DNA of 64,000 nt from UBA3263 sp964528425 (GCA_964528425.1 CAZGTD010000009.1:1-64000), one strand, 5' to 3'. Shown: positions 42,282 to 50,740, counted from the stretch's first letter. Program-made: numbers and translations. Notes: generated by a model not told the origin, from the sequence alone.

Positions 42282-43265
42282 TCAGAAAACGGTTAAGATT
42301 TCCGGGCAGTCGGCCCCGACCGCCTCTTTCAGCCGGGCTTTTAATCGCGACTTTCTTTTATAAACTATTTCAACGGGTTCACCGAGGAGCAGGCTGATGG
42401 TGCGCGACGAAAGTCCACCGGAAATGTAAACGAGCAGTTTATAGTCATCGGCCTTAATTGCCGGATAAACGGCTTTAACTTTATCGAGCAGATTATTTCG
42501 GCAATTGTTAACTGCCGATTCCATTTCAGGAAAAGAATCGGAGCGGACAGCGTCAATTTCAGATTTCACTTTATTGACTATGGCGTTGCGTTCTGCTTTG
42601 GTTCCCTGTGCCTCATAATAGGTCTGACAAAGAGAATCAATGAGGGCGAATCTTGATTTCAGCAGATTCCGAAGTTTAGTTTCAAGAGAGTCAACCACGT
42701 TGCGGTCGGAATTTATGCGGTCTTTCATAACCGAGGCCTCGGCAATGAGTGCATCGTTTTGAGCCGACTGCAGCTTTATTCTTTGTCGCATCCAGATTAT
42801 TATTCCCGCGGCTATCAGCAGTATCAATAAACTGACGCAGGTTGTTTGTTCGCGACGCGCACGCTCTTTGTATAAGAAGAATTCTTTCTCCTTTTGCAGG
42901 TAAAGCGCAGTTGCCAGTGCATCATCGTTGCCCGACGACTGCATGATTTCTTTCAGACGCAACGCTTTCTGAAACTGGTTGTCAATGTCACGTTTTTTAT
43001 AATAATTGATAGCGATATCAATAATTGTGTCAGTGGGAGCGGAAAGTTTATTTGCCACAAGAGCTTCGCTATAAAGGAGCGCCCAGCGGGCGATTATTGC
43101 CGAATCATTGAATTCCGAAATATCGAGGGCGTTGAGCGAAGTCAGGGCCGCTTTCGGGTTGGTGGTAATCAGCGTTTCGGCTTCGTCGAGCGCACGCGGC
43201 TGCGGATTGCAGAAACTGCAACCGGTCATAAAAATGAGGACTATGCAATATAATAAACCGCGCAT
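42282..43265 (-). CDS. Membrane lipoprotein with helical repeats and C-terminal HTH
   Basis: 327-aa protein of a type common in Bacteroidales. N-terminal signal with lipobox FMTGC (Cys about 16), a short TPR-like helical region (ALDEAETLITTNPKAALTS), a single membrane segment at about 145-165 (LLILLIAAGIIIWM), a coiled coil (NVVDSLETKLRNLLKSRF), and a C-terminal LuxR-like helix-turn-helix (LVYISGGLSSRTISLLLGE). This is a one-protein way to couple an outside signal to DNA binding. The ATG at 43265 is chosen because the -7 box at 43286-43293 lies in the longer frame. It may control the neighbouring outer-membrane protein (inference). Confidence 0.78.
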   Translation of the reverse strand: MRGLLYCIVLIFMTGCSFCNPQPRALDEAETLITTNPKAALTSLNALDISEFNDSAIIARWALLYSEALVANKLSAPTDTIIDIAINYYKKRDIDNQFQKALRLKEIMQSSGNDDALATALYLQKEKEFFLYKERARREQTTCVSLLILLIAAGIIIWMRQRIKLQSAQNDALIAEASVMKDRINSDRNVVDSLETKLRNLLKSRFALIDSLCQTYYEAQGTKAERNAIVNKVKSEIDAVRSDSFPEMESAVNNCRNNLLDKVKAVYPAIKADDYKLLVYISGGLSSRTISLLLGEPVEIVYKRKSRLKARLKEAVGADCPEILTVF

Positions 43266-43285
43266 TGCCTTAACGTTTAACCTTG

Positions 43286-43316
43286 CAAAGATAGTCAGTA
43301 AATATGAAATATGCAA
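43286..43316 (-). promoter_or_regulatory. Promoter of the TPR/HTH lipoprotein gene
   Basis: On the minus strand: TTG (43314-43316), 20 bp, TATCTTTG (43286-43293), 21 bp before the start codon. Its -33 end abuts the terminator hairpin of the oxalate cluster. Confidence 0.65.
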
Positions 43317-43350
43317 GAGGCTGCTTCCACGCGTCGGTGGAGACAGCCTC
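43317..43350 (-). terminator. Terminator-like hairpin after the oxalate cluster
   Basis: GAGGCTG (43317-43323) pairs with CAGCCTC (43344-43350) and TCCAC (43326-43330) with GTGGA (43337-43341), giving an interrupted stem of 12 pairs. On the minus strand it follows the carrier gene and is followed by a T-rich stretch (TTGCATATTTC). Confidence 0.55.
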
Positions 43351-43379
43351 TGAGTTTGAGAGTTTATAGGGGAGGAGGA

Positions 43380-44372
43380 TTACATCAGGAATCCGTGGGC
43401 AAGAGCCAGATCGGTTAGCCAGATCCACAGCGGGCAGAAACCTACAAATAGGATTACCGACAGGGTTAGCGAGGATGTGCCAGTAGCAACGTAGGTGTTG
43501 TATTCGTCGGCAATGATGATGCCTGAGAATGCCGGGGGCAGGGCGCAGGCAACAACCAGCATTTTGAGGTTGATGGGATCCATGTGGCAGAGCAGACCTA
43601 CAATCAGAGCGGCGGCAGGCATTACGATAAGTTTCATTATCGAGCCGAGAATACCTTGCCAGTTGATAACAACCTTGATGCTCGAAAGGGTGATACCGGC
43701 CGAGAATACGGCGAGTGAGGCATTTGCCTTTGCAATAAGGTTGAACGAGGGGCTTGCCCAGTCAGGCCAGTGGAAACCGACCAAAACGAGGATTACGGCC
43801 AATATAGGTGCCCAGGCTACAGGTTGCTCAAGGGCGTGGATTACCGGCTTCCAGGCGCTTTGTTTTTTAGCGCCGGCGTTAGTTCCTTGCTGGGCCAACG
43901 ATGCGTTCAGCAGCGAGAGTCCTACAGGTATGCCGATTGCGTTAACCACAATGCCGACAATTGCAACCACGAGGGCTACGGCCGACAAAGGCACACTGGC
44001 ACTTACAAAGATAGGCTCCAAAACGGCAAATCCGAGGAAGCCGATGGTCGGCGAGCCGCTGATAAGGGCTGAAACTGCGGCGTCGGCGCCGGTGTTTTTC
44101 TTGAAACAGTACTTATAGATGAAGTAGACCAACATGAAGCAGCCCATAATTACCAACGTTGATACGAGGGTCAGCTTCAGGTCTTTGACCAGGTCCTCGC
44201 GGGTGGCTGTCACAATGGATATGAACAGCGCTGCCGGCAGGGCGTAGTCGAGCACAACCTTGTTGAACTGCTTTGAGTCGTTACCGTTGAATATGCCCTT
44301 TTTGCCGGAGATGTAGCCGGCGAGCATAACAACAATGATAGGTACTATCGCGTATAGAATTATATGTACCAT
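43380..44372 (-). CDS. AEC-family carrier (candidate oxalate/formate transporter)
   Basis: 330-aa integral membrane protein with about ten hydrophobic segments and the auxin-efflux-carrier/BASS-like plan: PIIVVMLAGYISGKKGIF at the N-terminus, glycine/proline-broken segments (SGSPTIGFLGFAVLEPIF, CALPPAFSGIIIADEYN). AEC proteins carry organic acids such as malate and malonate. It follows oxc after 21 bp and is the third gene of the frc-oxc unit, so oxalate uptake or oxalate:formate exchange is the natural guess. No OxlT-type MFS gene lies in this cluster. The substrate is inferred only from context. Confidence 0.87.
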   Translation of the reverse strand: MVHIILYAIVPIIVVMLAGYISGKKGIFNGNDSKQFNKVVLDYALPAALFISIVTATREDLVKDLKLTLVSTLVIMGCFMLVYFIYKYCFKKNTGADAAVSALISGSPTIGFLGFAVLEPIFVSASVPLSAVALVVAIVGIVVNAIGIPVGLSLLNASLAQQGTNAGAKKQSAWKPVIHALEQPVAWAPILAVILVLVGFHWPDWASPSFNLIAKANASLAVFSAGITLSSIKVVINWQGILGSIMKLIVMPAAALIVGLLCHMDPINLKMLVVACALPPAFSGIIIADEYNTYVATGTSSLTLSVILFVGFCPLWIWLTDLALAHGFLM

Positions 44373-44393
44373 AAGTCAGTTCGTTTTAAGTGG

Positions 44394-46142
44394 TTATACG
44401 ATTACATGCTGAATAGATTCGGGGTTGAGGTAGCCGATGTGGCCCGATTCCTTGCCGGAGTCTGCGCCGAGCTGAACGTTGATCAGGGCCGGTTTTTTGG
44501 AGGCTACGGCCTCGGTGAAAGCTTTAGTGAGTTCCTCGGGGGTTGTAACGTAATATGCAGCGCCGCCGAAGGCTTCAGAAATCTTTTCATAGTGGGCGTT
44601 GATGTCGAGGGTAGTAGGTGCGGGATCGCCATCCTTACTCATGTTAACGCCTATGCCGTTGTAGATACCGCCATTGTTGAATACTACGACAGTACACGGG
44701 AGGTTGAAGCGGCAGATTGTTGCGAAGTCCATGCCGGAGAAACCAAATGCAGAGTCACCTTCGATGGCTACGACCGGACGGCCGGTGGCTACGGCTGCGC
44801 CGATGGTTGAACCCATGCCCATGCCCATGATTGCCCAAGTAGCGCAGTCAACACGCGAACGGGGAACTGACATGTCGATGGTGTCGCGGGTATCGTCGAG
44901 GGTATTAGCGCCTTCGTTGATAAGAACGATGTCGGGGTTGCCTTCAATCAGCGGCTTCAGGGCGTTAAGGGCGGTCCAGTGAGTCATAGGCTGAGAGTTG
45001 GCAAACGATGCCAGACGTTCGGCAAACTTGGCGTTTTTGGCTTTGGTTTCGGCCTGCAGCGACGGCAACCAGTTGGGGTCGACATTCGTTAGTTTCTGGC
45101 CTGCGAGTTTGGCCATCATGGCTTTCAGCGAGTTTTCGATATCGCCGACAACAGGGGCGTCGATGGGGCGGTTGCAGTCCATTTCGGTTGCTTCAACATC
45201 GAGCTGAATGAACTTGCCGTCGGGATTCCATTTGCCATGTCCCCTGGAGAGCAACCAGTTCAGTCGGGCGCCAATTAGAATTACAACGTCGGCCTGCTCC
45301 ATGATTTCCGAGCGGCACGAAAGTGCACTCTGCGGGTGTTTGTCGGGCATAAGACCTTTTGCCATCGACATGGGGAAGAAAGGTATGCCGGTTGATTCAA
45401 TGAACTGTTTGATGGTGTCATCGGCCTGGATGAATGCAGCGCCTTTGCCCAACACGATTGCGGGGTGTTTGGCGGTTTTGAGCAGTTCAACGGCGCGGTC
45501 GATACTGTCGGGGTTGGCGTAGGTTTTAGCTACGGGGTCAACCGGGGTGAAGAACCATTTTTCGGCTTCATCAGCGTCGACAACCTGACCCAGACAGGGA
45601 GTTGTGATGTCGAGATAAACGCCGCCGGGACGGCCCGAAACGGCTGCACGATAAGCGCGGGCAACCGCAGTTGGAATATCTTGAGGACGGTTAACACGAT
45701 ATGCAGCCTTTACCAGGCCTTTGGCAACGTTGAGCTGGTCGAGACCTTCGTATGCACCTTGGCTCAGGTCGATTGGGTCGCGGTCGCTTGAACCGGAAAT
45801 TTGAATCATAGGGTAGCAATTGACCGTTGCATTGATGGTTGCGGTCAAGCCGTTAAGGAAGCCGAGAGAACTTACGGTCAGCAGCACTGCGGGCTTACCG
45901 GTGAGATAGCCGTGGGTAGCTGCTGCCATGCCGGCCTGCTGTTCATGGCGGAAGCCAACAAATTTAATACCCTGTTCCTGTGCAAGATAAGCAAAGTCGG
46001 TAACAGGAATGCCAACAAGACCATACATGGTGTCGATACCGATGTTTTTAAGGGCTTTGGCAAGAATATACATACCGGTAACCTGTTCGGGATAGTGGGG
46101 AGCACTCGGCGCAGCTGCGGTAGGGGTTGGAGTTTCAGACAT
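44394..46142 (-). CDS. oxc: Oxalyl-CoA decarboxylase
   Basis: ThDP enzyme that converts oxalyl-CoA to formyl-CoA and CO2. 582 aa. Recognised from its closeness to the Oxalobacter formigenes enzyme: DTMYGLVGIPVTDFA, the catalytic Glu in GFRHEQQAG, SGSSDRDPIDLSQG, MGMGMGSTIGAA, the ThDP/Mg motif EGDSAFGFSGMDFATICR and Tyr in NNGGIYNG. The first 18 residues are a Pro/Ala/Thr-rich tail not found in the Oxalobacter enzyme. It lies 76 bp after frc, with a hairpin in between. Together with frc it gives a cyclic route from oxalate to formate and CO2. Confidence 0.96.
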   Translation of the reverse strand: MSETPTPTAAAPSAPHYPEQVTGMYILAKALKNIGIDTMYGLVGIPVTDFAYLAQEQGIKFVGFRHEQQAGMAAATHGYLTGKPAVLLTVSSLGFLNGLTATINATVNCYPMIQISGSSDRDPIDLSQGAYEGLDQLNVAKGLVKAAYRVNRPQDIPTAVARAYRAAVSGRPGGVYLDITTPCLGQVVDADEAEKWFFTPVDPVAKTYANPDSIDRAVELLKTAKHPAIVLGKGAAFIQADDTIKQFIESTGIPFFPMSMAKGLMPDKHPQSALSCRSEIMEQADVVILIGARLNWLLSRGHGKWNPDGKFIQLDVEATEMDCNRPIDAPVVGDIENSLKAMMAKLAGQKLTNVDPNWLPSLQAETKAKNAKFAERLASFANSQPMTHWTALNALKPLIEGNPDIVLINEGANTLDDTRDTIDMSVPRSRVDCATWAIMGMGMGSTIGAAVATGRPVVAIEGDSAFGFSGMDFATICRFNLPCTVVVFNNGGIYNGIGVNMSKDGDPAPTTLDINAHYEKISEAFGGAAYYVTTPEELTKAFTEAVASKKPALINVQLGADSGKESGHIGYLNPESIQHVIV

Positions 46143-46172
46143 ATACTTGAATTTTAATAGTTAGTAATTGTT

Positions 46173-46209
46173 AATTAGTAATTAGCCCGGAGCGAGCTAA
46201 TTACTAATT
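46173..46209. repeat. Perfect inverted repeat between frc and oxc
   Basis: 14-bp arms (AATTAGTAATTAGC at 46173-46186 and its exact complement at 46196-46209) with a 9-nt loop. The sequence is AT-rich and no T run follows on the minus strand, so mRNA processing, stabilisation or a protein-binding site is as likely as termination. The half-site TTAGTAATT also occurs once more just upstream (46161-46169). Confidence 0.6.
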
Positions 46210-46218
46210 TATTGAGAG

Positions 46219-47541
46219 TTATTTTGCAGGTGCGGGAGCGGTTTTGGCAACGGGTGCGGTAGTGCCGTTTGCGGCCATAGCGGCTTGCTGTTCTTTGGTA
46301 TAGCCGAGACCGGTAAGGATTTCTTCGGTATTGCCACCCAGCGAAGGACATGGACCGTAGGTAGGCTGGAAGTTACTCATGGTGAAAGGAACACCTACAG
46401 TAACGAATTCACCAATTTCGCCACCCTGGTTGATGCGTACGAGGGTGTTGCCGTCGTAGAGGCTTTCGTCGCTCATCATTTCTTTGGTGGAAAGTACCGG
46501 GCCTACAGGAACACCATATTTACCGAGAATTTCAGTAACTTCATATTTGGTCTTATCTGCCGTCCAGGCGCCGACACGCTGATAGATTTCTTGTTTATGG
46601 CGGTCGCGGGCATCGGCGGTGTTGAAGTCGGGGTTGGTTAACCAGTCGGTAAAGCCGGTTGCCTGACAGAAGAGTTCAAAGTCTTTTTCACCACGCTGCA
46701 GAATAACATATACATAGTTGTTGGCATCGATTTCAGAGTCCATGTCGCCTGAAGGTTTACACTTGTAGGTCCAGCCAAGAACGCCGCCGCCTTCGATGTT
46801 GCCCGAGCGGGGAACACAATCGCCGAACTTGCCGTCGGGATACTGCGGGAACTGGGTAAGGTAGCCGATCTTGTCGAGGGTGAGCTGGTCGCGGGTCTTG
46901 ATACGGCAGAGATTAAGACATGCATTGTGCATCGACTGATAAACGTAGCAACCTTCGCCGGTTTTTTCGCGCTGAAGCAGCGCGGCGAGAATGCCGATAG
47001 TCAGGTGCATACCGGTGTTTGAGTCGCCGAGGGCCGCACCGCTCTGGGTAGGAATGTTATACTCACCGTCATACCAGCCGGTAGTGGAAGCTGCGGCTGC
47101 AGTTACCTGTGCAATAGGCTCATACGCCTTAAGGTCTTTGTATTTGGAACTTACAGGGAAGCCCTTGATGGTACCATAGATGCATCGGGGATTAAGGGCG
47201 TGGACCACTTCCCACGAAAAACCGAGTTTATCCATAGCTCCGGGGTGGAGGTTTTCGATAAATACGTCGGCTGTTTTCAAAAGTTCGGTAAGAATTTTAG
47301 CTCCATCGGGAGTCTTGGCATCGAGAGCAAGCGATTTTTTGTCGGAATTAAGTTGCAGGAAGTAGTAGCTGGGCAGGTTGGGATCAAACTGGAGTTCCTT
47401 ACGGGTTGCATCGCCAACGCCCGGGCGTTCGATTTTAATAACGTCAGCGCCGAGCCATGCCAGCAGTTGAGTACACGAGGGGCCGGACTGGACTTCGGTG
47501 AAGTCGATCACTTTAATGCCCTGAAGAGGTGCAGTGTTCAT
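46219..47541 (-). CDS. frc: Formyl-CoA:oxalate CoA-transferase
   Basis: Moves CoA from formyl-CoA to oxalate, giving oxalyl-CoA for the decarboxylase next to it. 440 aa, class III CoA-transferase. Motifs: KVIDFTEVQSGPSCTQLLA at the N-terminus, the catalytic Asp (about residue 171) in GAALGDSNTGMH, and the glycine loop GNIEGGGVLGW. The C-terminal 15 residues are an Ala/Pro/Thr/Lys tail (TAPVAKTAPAPAK) beyond the usual end. First gene of the oxalate unit. It diverges from the Fur-family gene, and I did not find an exact -7 box for it. Confidence 0.95.
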   Translation of the reverse strand: MNTAPLQGIKVIDFTEVQSGPSCTQLLAWLGADVIKIERPGVGDATRKELQFDPNLPSYYFLQLNSDKKSLALDAKTPDGAKILTELLKTADVFIENLHPGAMDKLGFSWEVVHALNPRCIYGTIKGFPVSSKYKDLKAYEPIAQVTAAAASTTGWYDGEYNIPTQSGAALGDSNTGMHLTIGILAALLQREKTGEGCYVYQSMHNACLNLCRIKTRDQLTLDKIGYLTQFPQYPDGKFGDCVPRSGNIEGGGVLGWTYKCKPSGDMDSEIDANNYVYVILQRGEKDFELFCQATGFTDWLTNPDFNTADARDRHKQEIYQRVGAWTADKTKYEVTEILGKYGVPVGPVLSTKEMMSDESLYDGNTLVRINQGGEIGEFVTVGVPFTMSNFQPTYGPCPSLGGNTEEILTGLGYTKEQQAAMAANGTTAPVAKTAPAPAK

Positions 47542-47627
47542 AGGTAGTAGTAATTTGTTAGTTTAAGAGGGATTAATATTATTAAGATATTATGATAACA
47601 ACGGTTTGCTCAAAATAGTTTAAAAAA

Positions 47628-47659
47628 TTTGTTTAAATGCGTGGGAATTGTTAACTTTG
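47628..47659 (+). promoter_or_regulatory. Promoter of the Fur-family gene and the downstream run
   Basis: TTTG at 47628-47631, 20 bp, TAACTTTG at 47652-47659. It ends 8 bp before the ATG at 47668, so the leader would be about 5 nt. This is the only full consensus promoter I can see for the ten plus-strand genes up to 57719. Confidence 0.7.
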
Positions 47660-47667
47660 TGGCGAAG

Positions 47668-48150
47668 ATGGAACGAATGCAGGCAAAGGCACGCGCACGC
47701 TTTGCGTTTTCAGAGTTTCTCGGCAGTTGCTCCCGACGGTGCACTCCCGAGCGGCTTGCCGTTCTGGATGCCGCTATAGATCGTAGCGAGCCGTTTATGG
47801 CCGAAGAGCTTATCGAGGACCTGAACCGGCAGGCCGCAATCAAGGTGAGCCGCGCAACTGTTTTCAACACATTGCCGCTGCTAATACGAGCCGGATTGCT
47901 TCGGCGTGTATTTCTCGGAGGGGAGGCCCTGTACGAATCACTCCGTCCCGGCAAAGCCATGAAGCCGACTGTATATATGGTCTGTTCGGTATGCGGCAAA
48001 ACGCGGCGTATTGATTCGGCAGGTTTCGGCCAGTGGGCTGCGGTTTTGACTCCGCGCGGCTTTCAGGTTGAGCCGAGCGCTTCGATAGCATACCTTTCCG
48101 GCCGCTGTAGTCAATGCAAGAGTTCCGCACCAAAAAGAAAAAATAAATAA
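47668..48150 (+). CDS. Fur-family regulator lacking all histidines
   Basis: 160 aa. Winged-helix DNA-binding half (CTPERLAVLDAAIDRSEPF, KVSRATVFNTLPLLIRAGLL) and dimerisation half with two CxxC pairs (MVCSVCGKTRRID and GRCSQCKSS) that would hold the structural zinc. The His-rich strand that normally precedes the first CxxC and binds the sensing metal reads KAMKPTVYMVC here, and there is not one His in the whole protein. The ATG at 47668 is used since the promoter occupies the longer frame. It heads a run with purA and a ZnuA/ZnuC pair. Sensing chemistry is unknown. Confidence 0.85.
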   Translation: MERMQAKARARFAFSEFLGSCSRRCTPERLAVLDAAIDRSEPFMAEELIEDLNRQAAIKVSRATVFNTLPLLIRAGLLRRVFLGGEALYESLRPGKAMKPTVYMVCSVCGKTRRIDSAGFGQWAAVLTPRGFQVEPSASIAYLSGRCSQCKSSAPKRKNK

Positions 48151-48179
48151 ATAATAACCAAAATAGTAAGAAAAGAATA

Positions 48180-49460
48180 ATGAAAGTCGATGTGCTTTTA
48201 GGCCTCCAGTGGGGCGACGAAGGAAAAGGTAAGGTCGTAGACGTGCTTACGCCTCGTTACGATGTTGTTGCCCGCTTTCAGGGCGGACCTAATGCCGGCC
48301 ATACCCTTGAGTTCGAAGGCAAGAAATATGTTTTGCGCTCCATTCCTTCCGGTGTGTTTCAGCGTGGACAAATCAATATAATCGGTAACGGAGTGGTTCT
48401 CGACCCGGTGCTTTTTCGCGAAGAGGCGGAAGCGCTGCGCCAGAGCGGAGTCGATTTGACAAAGGTGTTGAAAATTTCCAAGAAGGCACACCTGATTCTT
48501 CCGACTCACCGACTGCTCGATGCTGCGAACGAAGCTGCCAAGGGCGCCGCTAAAATAGGCACCACCGGCAAAGGCATAGGCCCGACATATACAGACAAGA
48601 TTTCGCGCAACGGACTGCGCGTAGGCGACACCCTGATGCCTGATTTCAAGCAAAAATATGAAGCCGCGAAGAAACGTCACCTTGACCAGATGGCGGCCTT
48701 GGGCGTAACCGAACATCCTACCTTGGCCGAACTCGAAAAGAACTGGCTCGAAGCAATCGATTATCTGCGCGAATATGATCTGATTGATTCGGAACACTAT
48801 ATCAATAATGCCCTGAAGGAAGATAAGAAGGTTCTTTGCGAAGGTGCGCAAGGTACTATGCTCGACGTTGATTTCGGTTCATATCCTTTTGTTACTTCCA
48901 GCAATACCGTTACAGCGGGCGCTTGCACCGGCCTTGGCGTTGCTCCGAATAAAATTGGCCGTGTGTTCGGTATTTTCAAAGCCTATTGCACCCGAGTTGG
49001 CTCCGGTCCTTTCCCGACAGAACTGTTTGATGAAGCCGGCAAGCGTATGCGTGACATAGGCCACGAGTATGGAGCAGTTACGGGTCGCGAACGCCGGTGC
49101 GGGTGGATTGATCTGGTTGCGCTGAAATATGCCGTAATGATCAACGGAGTTACTGATCTCATAATGATGAAGAGCGATGTGCTCGACGATTTTGACACAA
49201 TCCGCGCTTGCGTGGCCTATAAAATAAATGGAGAAACCGTGACCGAGCTTCCTTATGACCTCCAGAGCGTAGATATTGAACCGGTCTACGTTGACCTGCC
49301 GGGATGGAAAACTTCAATGACAAATATCAGCAGCGAAAGCGAGCTCCCCAAAAACTTCGTTGACTATATCGGATTTATTGAAAAAGAGCTCGGCGTTCCT
49401 GTAACTATTCTAAGTGTCGGACCCGACCGCAAGCAAACTATCGTGCGTAAAAACTTTTAA
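48180..49460 (+). CDS. purA: Adenylosuccinate synthase
   Basis: GTP-dependent condensation of IMP and aspartate to adenylosuccinate, first step from IMP to AMP. 426 aa, usual length. The GTP-binding N-terminus is WGDEGKGKVVD, then GPNAGHT, IGTTGKGIGPTY, and the C-terminal arginine region TGRERRCGWIDLV. It lies 29 bp after the Fur-family gene and 15 bp before the DUF1015 gene. Confidence 0.98.
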   Translation: MKVDVLLGLQWGDEGKGKVVDVLTPRYDVVARFQGGPNAGHTLEFEGKKYVLRSIPSGVFQRGQINIIGNGVVLDPVLFREEAEALRQSGVDLTKVLKISKKAHLILPTHRLLDAANEAAKGAAKIGTTGKGIGPTYTDKISRNGLRVGDTLMPDFKQKYEAAKKRHLDQMAALGVTEHPTLAELEKNWLEAIDYLREYDLIDSEHYINNALKEDKKVLCEGAQGTMLDVDFGSYPFVTSSNTVTAGACTGLGVAPNKIGRVFGIFKAYCTRVGSGPFPTELFDEAGKRMRDIGHEYGAVTGRERRCGWIDLVALKYAVMINGVTDLIMMKSDVLDDFDTIRACVAYKINGETVTELPYDLQSVDIEPVYVDLPGWKTSMTNISSESELPKNFVDYIGFIEKELGVPVTILSVGPDRKQTIVRKNF

Positions 49461-49475
49461 TATCTCACTAAGATT

Positions 49476-50720
49476 ATGAAAGTCAAACCGTTTAAGGGCA
49501 TCAGGCCTCCCCGTGAAATTGTTGAGGATGTTGCGTCGCGTCCCTATGACGTGCTGAATTCCGACGAAGCTCGGGCTGAAGCCGAGGGTAATCCTAAGTC
49601 TCTGTATCATATAATAAAGCCGGAGATTGACTTTCCGGTCGGTACTGATGAACATGATGCCCGAGTATATGAAAAGGCCGTTGAGAATTTCGTGAATTTT
49701 CAAAATCAAGGCTGGCTGATTCAAGACGAGAAGGAGCATTACTACATTTATGCGCAAACCATGGACGGCCGCACGCAATACGGCATCGTTTTGGGTGCAA
49801 ATGTTGATGACTACATGGAATCGCGCATCAAGAAACATGAACTCACCCGCAAGGACAAGGAAGAGGACCGGATGAAGCATGTGCGTATAAACAATGCGAA
49901 CATCGAGCCCGTATTCCTTGCTTTTCACGATAATGAAGTTCTTGACCGGGTTATTCGCGAGGTGACTTCCGGCAAACCTGAGTATGATTTCGTTGCTCCT
50001 GACGGTTTCGGCCATAAATTCTGGGTTGTTGATAATCCGGAACATATTGCGACCATTACCGATGAGTTTGAAAAAATGCCTGCAACGTATATTGCCGACG
50101 GGCATCATCGCTCTGCTGCCGCTGCTCTTGTAGGCCATGAAAAAGCTCAGCAGAATCCCGATCATACAGGATCTGAGGAATATAACTACTTTCTTGCTGT
50201 TGCATTCCCTGCCAGTCATCTGAAAATTATTGACTATAATCGTCTCGTTAAGGACCTGAACGGATATACACCCGAAAAGTTCCTTGAAAAACTCAGTGAA
50301 AACTTTATAGTTGAAGATAAGGGTACGGAAATATATCGTCCCACTCATCTTCATAATTTCTCGCTTTATCTGGGAGGAAAATGGTATTCGCTTACGGCTA
50401 AAGAGGGTACTTATAACGATGATGATCCGATTGGTGTTCTTGACGTTACCATCAGTTCAGACCTGATTTTGCGCGATATTCTTGATATTCAGGATTTGCG
50501 TACCTCCAAGCGCGTGGATTTCGTTGGTGGCATACGCGGTCTTGGCGAGCTGAAGCGTCGCGTCGACAGTGGCGAGATGATTGCCGCATTGGCACTTTAT
50601 CCTGTTTCAATGAAGCAGCTGATGGATATTGCCGATTCAGGAAACATTATGCCCCCGAAGACCACATGGTTTGAACCAAAATTGCGCAGTGGTCTTATTA
50701 TTCATTCATTAAACGATTAA
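49476..50720 (+). CDS. DUF1015 family protein
   Basis: 414-aa soluble protein of the DUF1015 family: KPFKGIRPPREIVEDVASRP at the N-terminus (the family's invariant start), KKHELTRKDKEEDR, and the strongly conserved YIADGHHRSAAA near residue 205. The His/Arg cluster suggests a phosphate- or nucleotide-binding site and a relation to ParB-like serine kinases has been proposed for this family, but I cannot confirm it. In other Bacteroidetes, members often lie beside serC and serA, which are not present here. Confidence 0.9.
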   Translation: MKVKPFKGIRPPREIVEDVASRPYDVLNSDEARAEAEGNPKSLYHIIKPEIDFPVGTDEHDARVYEKAVENFVNFQNQGWLIQDEKEHYYIYAQTMDGRTQYGIVLGANVDDYMESRIKKHELTRKDKEEDRMKHVRINNANIEPVFLAFHDNEVLDRVIREVTSGKPEYDFVAPDGFGHKFWVVDNPEHIATITDEFEKMPATYIADGHHRSAAAALVGHEKAQQNPDHTGSEEYNYFLAVAFPASHLKIIDYNRLVKDLNGYTPEKFLEKLSENFIVEDKGTEIYRPTHLHNFSLYLGGKWYSLTAKEGTYNDDDPIGVLDVTISSDLILRDILDIQDLRTSKRVDFVGGIRGLGELKRRVDSGEMIAALALYPVSMKQLMDIADSGNIMPPKTTWFEPKLRSGLIIHSLND

Positions 50721-50740
50721 ACTTCAAGTATTACAATAAT

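Noticed and set aside
47542..47627. Promoter for frc in the divergent region
   Set aside because: The minus strand has only a TATTTTG-like near match, one base short of the consensus, so I did not list it.
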